Positions 44,221 through 53,107 of a stretch of DNA of 64,000 nucleotides are shown here, piece after piece. The position numbers and the translations under genes are program-made. Position 1 is the first letter of the stretch. Every line of letters starts with the position of its first letter. The stretch is from Cupriavidus consociatus (lineage in GTDB: Bacteria > Pseudomonadota > Gammaproteobacteria > Burkholderiales > Burkholderiaceae), in NCBI RefSeq assembly GCF_017814975.1, contig NZ_JAGIQA010000029.1:43811-107810 (forward strand), read 5' to 3'. The notes beneath the pieces are model-generated. The model had not been told where the DNA came from, searched no databases, and saw nothing but the letters and a program-made list of their open reading frames with translations.

Positions 44221-45270
44221 TTAACGGGATGAACCTTTCACCGATCGAGTACTGGCGTGCTGCCTCGTTGCAGTCTTTTTTGGGATTGCAGGCGAGTTAG
44301 CCACGTTCGTTTTACCGGCAACAACGTCGCCAGATGTTGATGTGCGTGGTGCAGCAGATGCTGACTTCTTTGTTACCGATTTAGTGTTCCCCGCAGTCTC
44401 CGGGTTCGCGGGTGGCTTGGGAGTTCTCGAGACAGCCGATCCGGTCGCCTTCTTCGCTGGCGCCTTTTCTGCCGGTGCCTTGTTACGTCCGGCAGCAGGC
44501 TTCGGCGGTGCGAAAGCGTCGGCCATCTCGATGCCAAACACGTCGGCCACGAGCGAGCTGTCTAGCACCTTGCTGGTGGTAGAGCGCTTGGTGGCTTTAG
44601 GCAGGACAGCGCTGGCCTGCCTGACGAGATCATTGGCATCGACACGGCGCAAGGCGAAGAGCAATTCCGGCTGCTGGTCGAGCCGCGCACCGACTCCATA
44701 GAGTACTGCAGCTACGTGCTTGCACATGGACGCCCAGTCCGGACAACTGCAACTGGACCTGATTTCTTTCGGCATCGGGAACAGACCGGTGCCAGGTTGG
44801 CAGATACGCTCCATCACGGCTGTCGAGAGCTTGCCCTGCAAGAGTTCCACGATCGAATCGATTGACCCCGCGCAATCGGCCCCGATTGCTCGCCAGTGCT
44901 TGGCGGGACACGCCGTCACGGTCACTGCAACCGTGTAGAGGCTTGAACCCATGACCTGTGCGCGGACTTCGCCTGCCGTAATCTGAAGGTCGATCACGGA
45001 ACCGTTGCGTACATAGGTACGGCCGCGCGGCAGGCGGTTGGCATAGTCGCTGTAGCCTTCCAGGTTGTCGCACCAGGCCTTGCCCCAGAAGGTCTTGGCA
45101 ATGGCACCGCGATACGCCACGATAGGCGACAGGACCGCACCAGCCTTCTTCGCTGTCGCGGCGGCCAGTTCCGCCTTTTTTCTGCGCTCGGCGGCAGACA
45201 CATAGGGCTTCCAATCCCCGTAACCGTAACCCACTGCGGTTCCTCTGACGTCAGGTTTCTTGCGCGGCAT
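44221..45270 (-). CDS. SWIM zinc-finger protein
   Basis: A 349-residue protein. The zinc motif is SCSCPDWASMCKHVAAVLYGVG, CxCx(n)CxH, at about residues 180-201. The N-terminal part (YGYGDWKPYVSAAERR, FWGKAWCDNLEGYSDYANRLPRGRTYV) is typical of proteins encoded next to SNF2 helicases. The C-terminal 100 residues are Lys/Ala/Pro-rich and disordered. Its start lies inside the 3' end of the helicase gene, so they form an operon. It probably delivers the helicase to nucleic acid or a partner protein. Confidence 0.85.
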   Translation of the reverse strand: MPRKKPDVRGTAVGYGYGDWKPYVSAAERRKKAELAAATAKKAGAVLSPIVAYRGAIAKTFWGKAWCDNLEGYSDYANRLPRGRTYVRNGSVIDLQITAGEVRAQVMGSSLYTVAVTVTACPAKHWRAIGADCAGSIDSIVELLQGKLSTAVMERICQPGTGLFPMPKEIRSSCSCPDWASMCKHVAAVLYGVGARLDQQPELLFALRRVDANDLVRQASAVLPKATKRSTTSKVLDSSLVADVFGIEMADAFAPPKPAAGRNKAPAEKAPAKKATGSAVSRTPKPPANPETAGNTKSVTKKSASAAPRTSTSGDVVAGKTNVANSPAIPKKTATRQHASTRSVKGSSR

Positions 45271-47929
45271 GAACGTCAAGCTTGACGAGATCGAGCAATT
45301 CGCGATCGCTCATCTCGGTGAGCAGGAGTTCTGCGCCGCCCTCCAGCACATCCTTCACCAATTGCTGCTTTGCTTCGATCAACTGGTCGATGCGGTCCTC
45401 GATCGTGCCACGGCAGATAAACTTATGCACCAGGACATTCCTCTTCTGGCCGATACGAAATGCACGATCAGTCGCCTGATTTTCCACGGCGGGATTCCAC
45501 CAGCGGTCGTAGTGGATCACATGCGAAGCGGCGGTGAGATTCAGACCGGCGCCACCGGCCTTGAGCGAGAGCACGAAGAAGGGGATCAATTCATCTTCCT
45601 GGAATCGCTTGACCAGTTCGCGGCGTTTGGCGACCGGGGTGCCGCCATGGAGCACCAGACCTTCGCGGCCAAAGATCGACCCCAGAAATGCTGCCAGTGG
45701 CTCAGTGGTCTCGCGGAACTGAGTGAAGACCAGCACCTTTTCCTGCTTGGCGGCAATGATCTCGGCCAGTTGGCGCAGGCGGGCGAACTTGCCGCTGTCT
45801 TCCGCCTGCCAGGCCCCGTCGCCCAACCACTGTGACGGATGGTTGCAGATCTGTTTGAAGCGCATCAGAAAGCTCAGCACCACACCCTTGCGACCAATGC
45901 CTTCGGCGTCTTCAAGCGCGGTGGCCAGATCCTTCACCGCACGCTGATAAAGTGCCGCCTGGCTCGGGCTGAGGTGGCACCAGGCCTTGAGTTCGGTCTT
46001 GTCCGGCAGATCGTCGATGACCCGCTTGTCGGTCTTCAGGCGGCGCAGGATGTAGGGCCGTACCAGCGTTCGCAGCGGACCGAAGTGCTCGGCCTGCGCC
46101 AGCCGCCTGGTAAAGTTGGCAAAGACTTTGTCTGAGCCCAGCAAACCGGGGTGGGTGAAATCGAAAATGGACCACAGGTCGGACAGACGGTTTTCCACGG
46201 GGGTTCCAGTCAGCGCGATGCGCGATTGTGCCTGGAGTTGCTTGACCTGTCGCGTTTGCTTGGCGCCCGGATTCTTGATCGCCTGGGCTTCATCGACAAT
46301 GGCAAGGCGCCACGGGATGGTCGCCAATACCGGCTGACGCAGTAGCGAGCCAAAGCTGGTGATGACGAGATCGGTGTCTACGATCCGGGCGAGGTCCAGC
46401 GTACGCAATTCGGCCGCCGGCATGACCGACGGATGGGCGATCAGGAGGCGCAAGCTTGGGGCAAAGCGCTCGGCCTCTGCCGCCCAGTTGGCCAGCAGCG
46501 ATGCCGGGGCGACCAGCAGACTGGGCCGCACCTCGGCGCTTTCGCGCTTCAGCACGAGCAGCAGCGAGAGTACCTGCATGGTCTTGCCCAGGCCCATATC
46601 ATCCGCCAGGCAAGCGCCCAGTCCGAGCCGGGTGAGCAGGTACAACCACCGCACGCCAGCCTGTTGGTAGGGCCGCAAGTTGGCCTGGAGTTCCGGTCCC
46701 GGGCTGATCTGCGCCAACCCCTCCGGCTGACGCAACTCCTGCAGGATGTCGGACAGCCAGGGCCCTGCCACCAGCTGCGACCAGTCGCGGTCAGCGGGAT
46801 CGGCGCTATCGTCGAGCGAAACACCCGCCAGAAGGCGCAGGGCCTCATTAAAGGGCAGACCGGATTGCGCCGCCTGTTCCATGGCCTCGAATCGCTTGAG
46901 GAGGCGACCGAGCTTGTTCTTGTCCACCTCGACCCACCGTCCCCGGATGAGTTGCAAGCCGTCGGCGCCTTTGAGCAGATTCTTGACCTCGGCAGCGCTG
47001 AGAGGCTCGCCGTCGAGCGAGACCTCCATGTTGAAGTCGAGCAACGCGTCCTTGCCCAGGAGCGAAGGCGGTTGTGCGCCGACGCTGGCTTTTACAAGGG
47101 GACGGGCAGGGCGGCCCGCGTGCCAGACGCCTGGCGTGCGTACGACAATCCCGGCCGCTTCGAGTTGGGACAGGTCCGAGAGAAAGCGATGGGCATCGAG
47201 CGGCGTCCAGCGCAGCGGATGGTATATGTCGCCGTTATCCACCATCTCGCGAAGCCAATCGCAGTGTTCCGCGGCGCGCTGTACCGGCAGCAGTAACGAC
47301 AGCAGTTGCGCCTTGCTCCTGGCTCCTGAAAATTCCGCCAGGGCTTGCGACAGCGGCTGATGTTGCGCTTTGCCAAGGGCGGACAGGCGCGAGGTGTACG
47401 TCGCAAGGAAGGCGAACGGCGACTCCGGGTCCTTGCGGTTCTCAGCGAGGTTGAAATGCACCCGGCCGACGAGATTCCAGGCCGGGTGGTGCTTTTTGAG
47501 GAATTCCTGAAGCGGGACGTTTGCGGCCGCCAGTTCCTGGTGCAAGGCTGTATCCATCTCGCCCCAGAGCGTGGCCAGCACATCGGGCGTGAGATACTCG
47601 CCTCCCATCATCGGCGGCGCATCGGCGATCAGGGCATCAAGATCTTGGGCAGCAGGCGTGGCGACCGCGATCTCGCTGCCTTCGGGCGTCGCGCACAAGG
47701 CGGTGACATAGCGCGCGGCAAAATCACGCCACCAGGCCCATGCGGGCGGCAAAATGCGGCCGATTTCCGCCGCTCCCAGATGCAGCAGGCCATGCCCTGC
47801 GCCAAGGGCAAAGGAATTTCCCAGCCGCAGCCGCGTTTCTTCCGCCAGAATTGGTGCGGCGTCCTCCGGCACCGCCAGCAGGTGTCCGCTGGGCGTCAGG
47901 TGTGGTGCGAGCATGTCGGCAGCAGTCAT
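45251..47929 (-). CDS. SNF2-family helicase/translocase
   Basis: About 890 residues. Motif I DDMGLGKTMQ (near 445), motif II VDEAQAIKN, motif III LTGTPVENRLSDLWS, FTQFRETTEPL and motif VI QATDRAFRIGQ are all present. A large N-terminal extension of about 430 residues has no enzyme motif, as in bacterial SNF2 proteins paired with SWIM proteins. It should translocate on double-stranded DNA or remodel nucleoprotein. ATG 47929 is chosen; the frame is open to 47950. Confidence 0.87.
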   Translation of the reverse strand: MTAADMLAPHLTPSGHLLAVPEDAAPILAEETRLRLGNSFALGAGHGLLHLGAAEIGRILPPAWAWWRDFAARYVTALCATPEGSEIAVATPAAQDLDALIADAPPMMGGEYLTPDVLATLWGEMDTALHQELAAANVPLQEFLKKHHPAWNLVGRVHFNLAENRKDPESPFAFLATYTSRLSALGKAQHQPLSQALAEFSGARSKAQLLSLLLPVQRAAEHCDWLREMVDNGDIYHPLRWTPLDAHRFLSDLSQLEAAGIVVRTPGVWHAGRPARPLVKASVGAQPPSLLGKDALLDFNMEVSLDGEPLSAAEVKNLLKGADGLQLIRGRWVEVDKNKLGRLLKRFEAMEQAAQSGLPFNEALRLLAGVSLDDSADPADRDWSQLVAGPWLSDILQELRQPEGLAQISPGPELQANLRPYQQAGVRWLYLLTRLGLGACLADDMGLGKTMQVLSLLLVLKRESAEVRPSLLVAPASLLANWAAEAERFAPSLRLLIAHPSVMPAAELRTLDLARIVDTDLVITSFGSLLRQPVLATIPWRLAIVDEAQAIKNPGAKQTRQVKQLQAQSRIALTGTPVENRLSDLWSIFDFTHPGLLGSDKVFANFTRRLAQAEHFGPLRTLVRPYILRRLKTDKRVIDDLPDKTELKAWCHLSPSQAALYQRAVKDLATALEDAEGIGRKGVVLSFLMRFKQICNHPSQWLGDGAWQAEDSGKFARLRQLAEIIAAKQEKVLVFTQFRETTEPLAAFLGSIFGREGLVLHGGTPVAKRRELVKRFQEDELIPFFVLSLKAGGAGLNLTAASHVIHYDRWWNPAVENQATDRAFRIGQKRNVLVHKFICRGTIEDRIDQLIEAKQQLVKDVLEGGAELLLTEMSDRELLDLVKLDVHAAQET

Positions 47930-47950
47930 GGGCGCCCGTGCCAAGCACAC

Positions 47951-48269
47951 GGTTGCCGCCGGCGCTGACGCTGCAGGTTGACGGAAGCGGCCGCGGCATC
48001 AAGCAGCAGGCCCGGCAGCCTAGGTGGGACCGGGCGAATCTCCGTTCGCGTCGAGGCCGACCGGATTATCGGATCGACCAGTCGTCCGAAGTATGCCGGT
48101 CGGCGGTGTTGTCCATGTCTTGTGCACTGTCTTCGCATTACGATGCTTCTGTGGAGCCGCCGATGTGAGCCGACAGCTTAGCCGTGCCAGTAGACAGGCG
48201 CCAGTCCCGCGGCATTCTCGACTTGGCGGATCGTGTTCGCATGCGACCGTCATCCGGTCCCACGTATAA
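47951..48269. other. Divergent intergenic region between SNF2 and XRE genes
   Basis: No recognisable gene. The right end carries a TATAAT at 48265-48270 for the XRE gene. Confidence 0.35.
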
Positions 48270-48285
48270 TTTCACCATAGTGAAA
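48270..48285 (+). promoter_or_regulatory. Operator TTTCAC-CATA-GTGAAA before the XRE gene
   Basis: A perfect six-base palindrome overlapping the last base of a TATAAT -10 box (48265-48270), 54 bp before the XRE start. The position is ideal for autorepression by a HipB-type protein. Confidence 0.6.
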
Positions 48286-48339
48286 GAAACGAAGGGGCCC
48301 GCCTTCCTGCTGGCTTCCCTTCCGCAATGAACGTGCCCC

Positions 48340-48666
48340 ATGCCACGACCACTCCCGGATCCGACACCGCCGTCACGCGCAACCATTCGTACCATTCTGC
48401 AACTAGGTGATCGCATTCGCGCCACCCGAGCAGGGGAAGGGATGCCCATTGACCAGCCAGCAAGGGGTTGCGGTGTGTCTGTGGGCATGCTGTCCAAGCT
48501 CGAGAACGGCAAGGGCGTCAATCTTGAGAAGTTCCTGCGTGTGCTGGACGGATTGGGTCTGACGATTTTGATCGTTCCGAAGGTGCATGGCCCTTGGCTC
48601 GAGCAGGCTGCGGCCCATGCGGCCAAGCGCGGCGACGAGGTAGCATGGGAACCCCACGATGATTAG
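48340..48666 (+). CDS. HipB-like XRE regulator
   Basis: A 108-residue protein with a helix-turn-helix (about 20-75): RIRATRAGEGMPIDQPARGCGVSVGMLSKLENGKG, then FLRVLDGLGLTILIV. This is the layout of HipB antitoxins. The stop overlaps an ATG that opens like hipA (MISGRMD) but ends after 19 residues, so its kinase toxin is gone. It may persist as a solitary repressor of the operator upstream. Confidence 0.7.
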   Translation: MPRPLPDPTPPSRATIRTILQLGDRIRATRAGEGMPIDQPARGCGVSVGMLSKLENGKGVNLEKFLRVLDGLGLTILIVPKVHGPWLEQAAAHAAKRGDEVAWEPHDD

Positions 48667-48718
48667 CGGCCGGATGGATGGCGGACCGCAGTCGACGGGC
48701 TTGGTGCCGCGCCTCTGA
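48659..48718 (+). pseudogene. hipA start codon region, truncated
   Basis: ATGA overlap with the XRE gene; the frame MISGRMDGGPQSTGLVPRL then stops. This resembles the beginning of a HipA kinase followed by a deletion. Short, so tentative. Confidence 0.4.
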
Positions 48719-48781
48719 GCTCCGAGGGATATTCACGTTCCTGTTCGCCAAAAAGGGCGGGACAATTACTGGAGATTTGCT

Positions 48782-48985
48782 GTGTCTGCTAAACGATTCA
48801 AGAGCGACGCCTTCGAGGCAATCCACAGCGCTGCTTCCGGTCTTCGCAAGGCGAATGGGATCGACACGAAGACGATGCGGGAGTATGAAGATCTTTGTCT
48901 AGCAGAACCCTCTCAGTTGGAGGTCAAGGGCATCGTGCGCGTTCGCAAAGCTCTGACAAGGAAGACGCCGACTGAGCGACGGTAA
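48782..48985 (+). pseudogene. NadS/HigA-type antitoxin, truncated
   Basis: A GTG start behind GGAGATTTGCT. KRFKSDAFEAIHSAASGLRK and TMREYEDLCL match the conserved N-terminus of XRE antitoxins paired with RelE/HigB toxins. After residue 48 (near LEVKGIVRVRK) the helix-turn-helix that should follow is missing and the frame ends at 67 residues. Just upstream, IFTFLFAKKG in an open frame resembles the end of a HigB-type toxin. It is a decayed toxin-antitoxin locus. Confidence 0.55.
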
Positions 48986-49176
48986 TCTCTTCTGTCCGCG
49001 AGGATAGTGCCCGCCTTTGGCAGATCGGGCCAGCGGCTGACCGATGCATTTGCGAAGACATGGGCTGCCGGATAGTACGGCGTCCTGACGGCTTCGCCGC
49101 CTCTCGAGTGCAGTCTTATAGCCAAAGTGTTGACACGTGCCTCATGGATGTCATATTTCATACGTGGCAAATCTCT

Positions 49177-49263
49177 AAAATCGAGCATTAGCGGGTGAAT
49201 ACTCGATTTTACGAGCATATCCAGGCTGTGAGCGGCTTGTATATAATGTTCGTGAAATCGAGC
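49177..49263 (+). promoter_or_regulatory. Promoter and operators of hipBA
   Basis: AAAATCGAG (49177-49185) and CTCGATTTT (49202-49210) form a perfect nine-base inverted repeat. A further AAATCGAGC half-site lies at 49255-49263. TATAAT is at 49242-49247. The half-sites flank the -10 box, fitting autoregulation by the HipB-type protein that follows. Confidence 0.6.
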
Positions 49264-49293
49264 AATATATCCTTTGCGAGCGATTTTTCGAAC

Positions 49294-49635
49294 ATGAAGG
49301 TTTCCCAGTCCTCCGTTCTCTCTCCACAGCTAGCTCAGCAGGCGGCCGAAGTTGGCAGGTTGCTGGCCCGGTTACGTCAGGCTCGCCACATCAAGCAAGC
49401 CGATGCTGCCGTACGCGCGGGGCTTTCTCGCAACACGGCCTATCGAATCGAGAAGGGGGATCCAGGCCTCGCATTCGGCCAGATGCTTCGCTACCTGGAC
49501 GCTATCTCTCCAGGGGCAACCCTCGCAAGCCTTCTGTCGGAGTCCGATCCCGCGCTCAAGGCGCTGCAGTCGCGCGAAGCAACTCGGCGTGTCCGGGATT
49601 TGTCCGCCTCGGAGCTTCAGAGCCTCGACTTCTGA
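49294..49635 (+). CDS. hipB: HipB-type antitoxin/repressor
   Basis: A 113-residue XRE protein. The helix-turn-helix is at about 20-75: LLARLRQARHIKQADAAVRAGLSRNTAYRIEKGD, then QMLRYLDAISPGATLASLL. The ATG at 49294 is used because longer starts overlap the -10 box. No good ribosome site is visible, so translation may be weak. The toxin hipA starts 12 bp after its stop. Confidence 0.78.
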   Translation: MKVSQSSVLSPQLAQQAAEVGRLLARLRQARHIKQADAAVRAGLSRNTAYRIEKGDPGLAFGQMLRYLDAISPGATLASLLSESDPALKALQSREATRRVRDLSASELQSLDF

Positions 49636-49647
49636 CGACTTACGCAG

Positions 49648-50985
49648 ATGGCAAAAGACCAGCAGCTAATGATCTTCGCCCATCTGGGCGAAGCCTGGGC
49701 GCCGTGTGGCCAACTCACCATGACGGAGGAGGGCTCAGCGCTGCTGGCCTCAAGCTTTGCCTACGGCCTTCGATACCTGGATCGGCCCAATGCGATCGAA
49801 GTGGACCCCGTGAGCCTGGGCATCCACGGAGAGCCGGTAAAGGGCCGGCGCCTGCTGCCCGTGAACGAACTCACGGGCTTCGGCGGGATACGCGACGCGG
49901 CGCCGGATTCGTGGGGGCGCCGGGTGATTGAGGCCAAGCTCAAGGTGCCCGCGAACAGCCTGCCCGAGTCGCAGTACCTGCTGCATGCGGGTAGCGATCG
50001 CGTGGGTGCCCTGGACATTCGCGCGGACATTAACACGCCTCCTACGAGCGCGGTAGGCAGCATCCACGCGATCGAGTACCTCATGGAGGCCGCAGAGCGT
50101 ATTGAAGAGGGCCTTCCTGTCCCGGCCAACCTCGAACTGATCTTCGTGCAGGGCACCGCGCTGGGTGGCGCTCGGCCGAAGGCTACCATCCGGGATGACG
50201 CCGGTCACCTGGTCCTGGCCAAGTTCTCCAGCAAGACCGACTCCTTCGACGTTCCCCTCATCGAGACGGCGTCGTTGCTGCTGGCCAAGGCTTGCGGGCT
50301 GAACGTCCCTGCGGTGGAGGCCCGCAGGCTGGGCGATCGCCGCCTCATGATGATCCGCCGGTTTGACCGGTACTGGCTTGAGCGTGGGGAAATGCCGCAA
50401 GCGGACACGGATCTCCTGCTGGCGCCGGCCGCAAATAGAACGGAGCGCCGCATGGCCTTTGTCAGCGGCCTGACCCTGATCGGGTGCGATGAGACAGAAT
50501 CGCGCACAAAAGCCTACGCCGATCTGGCCGCGGCGATCCGGAGATACTGCCATACGGCAGTCGTTCGCGCCGACAACGAAGAGCTGTTCAGACGCATGGT
50601 GTTCAACATCTTCGTGACCAACGACGATGACCACCTGCGCAATCATGGGTTCATCTGGGATCCGCGGCTGCCCGGCTGGCGCCTGAGCCCGCTCTACGAC
50701 GTGTTGCCACGGCCTTCGCACGCGACCGAACGCCTGTTGCACCTCGAGATCGGGCCGCAAGGACGCAGCGCAACGATCGACAACGCCTTGGCTGGCTGCC
50801 AGCGGTTCTCGATCAGCACCGCGCGCGCCACAGAGCTGATCGCGGGGATTTGGGCTGTTGTGCGCGAGTGGCGGGTGTTCTTCGAGCAGTATGGCGTCGA
50901 TGCACTGGACTGCGACAAGATCGCGCCGGCATTCCGGCACTTGGAAGACATCAGCAGCGCCGAGACACGACGCCATCTGCCCTGA
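49648..50985 (+). CDS. hipA: HipA-type serine/threonine kinase toxin
   Basis: A 445-residue HipA family kinase. Conserved elements are LTGFGGIRDAAPDSWGRRVIE (N-subdomain), GTALGGARPKATI (gatekeeper/Gly-rich loop), LAKFSSKTDSFDVPLIE (ATP-binding lysine), MMIRRFDR, NIFVTNDDDHLRNHGF (catalytic loop) and LSPLYDVLP (metal-binding DVLP). HipA kinases phosphorylate glutamyl-tRNA synthetase or related targets and cause growth arrest; HipB blocks this. All motifs are intact, so this locus looks functional. Confidence 0.88.
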   Translation: MAKDQQLMIFAHLGEAWAPCGQLTMTEEGSALLASSFAYGLRYLDRPNAIEVDPVSLGIHGEPVKGRRLLPVNELTGFGGIRDAAPDSWGRRVIEAKLKVPANSLPESQYLLHAGSDRVGALDIRADINTPPTSAVGSIHAIEYLMEAAERIEEGLPVPANLELIFVQGTALGGARPKATIRDDAGHLVLAKFSSKTDSFDVPLIETASLLLAKACGLNVPAVEARRLGDRRLMMIRRFDRYWLERGEMPQADTDLLLAPAANRTERRMAFVSGLTLIGCDETESRTKAYADLAAAIRRYCHTAVVRADNEELFRRMVFNIFVTNDDDHLRNHGFIWDPRLPGWRLSPLYDVLPRPSHATERLLHLEIGPQGRSATIDNALAGCQRFSISTARATELIAGIWAVVREWRVFFEQYGVDALDCDKIAPAFRHLEDISSAETRRHLP

Positions 50986-51203
50986 GGCTCTATCTGCCGG
51001 GGGTAAAGCCGATGAGCGACTGCGTGCGCGACGTGTTCGATGATCGCGCGCAGAGCGAACTTGGGCGTTCCTTCACGAACCACAGCTTCTCACCCGGCGA
51101 TGGATAACCGAAGAAGCGACCGCGCCCGGGCACGCTGATGACGTTGTCGGGCCGGGCGTGGCCGGCTGGGATGGCAGATTTTAATGTGACTAATAAGACT
51201 CAG
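50986..51203. other. Intergenic stretch before dif-like copy 2
   Basis: Nothing recognisable except a possible end of an old gene on the minus strand (NVISVPGRGRFFGYPSPGEKL). The DNA becomes AT-rich from 51180 towards the dif-like site. Confidence 0.3.
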
Positions 51204-51231
51204 TTCGCATAATAGGCGTTATGTTCAATTT
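51204..51231 (+). promoter_or_regulatory. dif-like XerC/XerD site, copy 2
   Basis: AGTTCGCATAA, TAGGCG, TTATGTTCAAT: the same 11-6-11 layout and the same orientation as copy 1 at 37181-37208. The XerD arm differs from the Escherichia coli dif arm at one base. It lies between hipA and the AbiEii relic. Confidence 0.65.
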
Positions 51232-51317
51232 GTTGTGGTGCATAACAATTTGGGCCGCCGTGAGAACTTATCGGGACCCGAGGCGGTTCTCAAAGGTCCA
51301 CGGCGACTACACCGAGT

Positions 51318-52354
51318 CTAGCCGTTGATGTTTCGTTCGAGGACTTCGATTCTTGCAAGAATATCTTCGAACGAAGGCGGGTTCTCATCGAACATCATTG
51401 GAGCCATCGCCCGATAATCAACGCGTAGGTCTTTGATGCGCGCCTCGTTCGGAATGAGCCGCAACGTGCCGGGTCGTGCGATGTCGTAACGCGCCCAGCT
51501 CGACCGGAAGAACGTCGCTTTATGCGTCACCACTTGAGCGAGAAGGCCGAAATCAGTTGCTGCCGCTTTTCCCTCCTCAGAGTCGAAAAGCAGGGCGAGG
51601 TCGTAATAGTGCCGCGACAAATACTGTGGTGTCGGCGACTCCGTTGGACGGTGGGCCTCCGCATGCAATGCCGTGGCCTTCTCCCAGAAGGTACGCCGCG
51701 CTGAAAGGACCGTCACCGTACAGGTGGAGTCCTCGAAGAAGCTGGGATAGTCTTCCGCCGCGTAAGGGCGAATCACCCGCTGCTCGGTCGGCCAGGGATC
51801 ACCGCGTGCGCCAAGTTCGAGCTTTACCCGCGGGGTGATGTAGGCCATGCCCTCATATTCGGGGGCATGCAATGCGGTCGGATAGTGGAAGTTCACCGTC
51901 TGGGCGTCGGTGGCGTCGATCTCCAACGACCACTGACCCTGGCTCGGCTCGCCGAGTTGTTCGACGATCGCGGCTCGAAGCGCAGGAAGCAGCTTCTGGG
52001 CGATGTGGTGCTCGACATCGCCGATCAGGTCCTTGATAGTTGGTTCGCCTGCTTTCTGCTGATTCCTTCTGATTCAGGGTCGCGGTCACCCGTGTAGCCG
52101 AGGTCGGCACGGTCGAAGGACAGATCGATGTCTTCAGAAAAGCGCCGGATCGCGCCGAAGGCTTTGGATAGCGATGTGCCGCCTTTGAACACCAGCGCTG
52201 CGGCGTCCTGGCGCTGCAGGCCGAACAGCCGCTTCAATGTCCAGCAGACCCAAAAGTCCTTTTCAATGATCGTATTGGCGACTCCCCGGCCAGCGCCGGT
52301 TTCGCCAAAGAGCGCGGCGCGATCCTCCGTCGGGAGTTTGGCGACCTTATCCAT
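51318..52354 (-). pseudogene. AbiEii-type nucleotidyltransferase toxin with one-base deletion
   Basis: The N-terminal frame (from 52354) encodes NTIIEKDFWVCWTLKRLFGL and the catalytic FKGGTSLSKAF...FSEDIDLSFDR. It ends prematurely after KQANQL. Insertion of one base between 52037 and 52038 (CCAACT then ATCAAGG) restores IKDLIGDVEHHIAQKLLPAL and links to the C-terminal frame ending at 51318 (TFWEKATALHAEAHRP, YYDLALLF). The full product would be about 345 residues. It overlaps the end of the AbiEi gene. As sequenced the toxin is broken. Confidence 0.82.
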
Positions 52355-52976
52355 GGATCTCACCCATTGCCGCGTTGGCAATCGATACAAGTGTCGGGCG
52401 CATCCACGCGGGCGCTTGGATCGCGGTGCATGCGAGGGTCCGCTTGTCGCTGGCCGACAAACGACTCGCTGCGACCTGCACCACATCTGCCGCGCGCAAG
52501 GGCCCGACATGACGAAGGGCCTGAAACACAGTCCCCGCGGCGCTGCCCGGGGCGATCAGGTGCTTGGGCGAAGCATGGCGAAGATCGACGACCCGCTTGC
52601 CGAGTACAACCCGGCGGGAGGGACCGTTGGTCAGATAAGTGCTTTTCGCTGGAACCTGAGTGGTCAGGCCTAACACATTGGCCGCGCGTGCGCCTGCGAT
52701 CTGCAACTGTGACCCGGTCTCCCGCGCAAGGGCCTGTGCGACGTCATCTGGTGCCGGCGAAAGCGGTCCAAGCTTGGGGTGTACCTTCGGAAAGTCGTAC
52801 AGGCCTCGCGCCAGACGACGAAGCTTTCCACCTTTGGTCAGTCGCGACAGCGCTTGGTCAATCGCGGTCCTGGCGCCTACATCCAGAAAATCAGTGGGTG
52901 TGAAGACTCCGCCACGTCCGGCCGCCCGGGCGCGCCTCATGATCTGGTCTGGAATGGACGGAGCAGTGGTTTTCAT
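52347..52976 (-). CDS. AbiEi-type antitoxin (DUF6088)
   Basis: A 209-residue protein with an N-terminal winged-helix region (IDQALSRLTKGGKLRRLARGLYDFPKVHPKLG, about 37-68) and a C-terminal antitoxin region containing ARAANVLGLTTQVPAKSTYLTNGPSRRVVLG. AbiEi proteins bind inverted repeats in their promoter and neutralise the downstream nucleotidyltransferase. The start is the ATG at 52976, directly after the palindromic region. It is intact although its partner has a frameshift. Confidence 0.82.
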   Translation of the reverse strand: MKTTAPSIPDQIMRRARAAGRGGVFTPTDFLDVGARTAIDQALSRLTKGGKLRRLARGLYDFPKVHPKLGPLSPAPDDVAQALARETGSQLQIAGARAANVLGLTTQVPAKSTYLTNGPSRRVVLGKRVVDLRHASPKHLIAPGSAAGTVFQALRHVGPLRAADVVQVAASRLSASDKRTLACTAIQAPAWMRPTLVSIANAAMGEIHG

Positions 52977-52977
52977 A

Positions 52978-53007
52978 TGTCATAAAATAGCCTATATTTT
53001 TCTGACA
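52978..53007. promoter_or_regulatory. Inverted repeat in the AbiEi promoter
   Basis: TGTCA at 52978-52982 and TGACA at 53003-53007 flank AAAATA-GCC-TATATTTT, which is itself partly symmetrical. It lies immediately upstream of the antitoxin start; a likely AbiEi operator. Confidence 0.5.
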
Positions 53008-53107
53008 TTCAAGTCGCGCTGTTGCCTGATGGGCAACTCTGCTGTGGCCCGTGGTCGATGACTTACATGTTATTGTTACGCCACTCGTAACGAAAAATGC
53101 GCCGCTG

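Noticed and set aside
49750..50976. 408-codon minus-strand frame
   Set aside because: Antisense of hipA.
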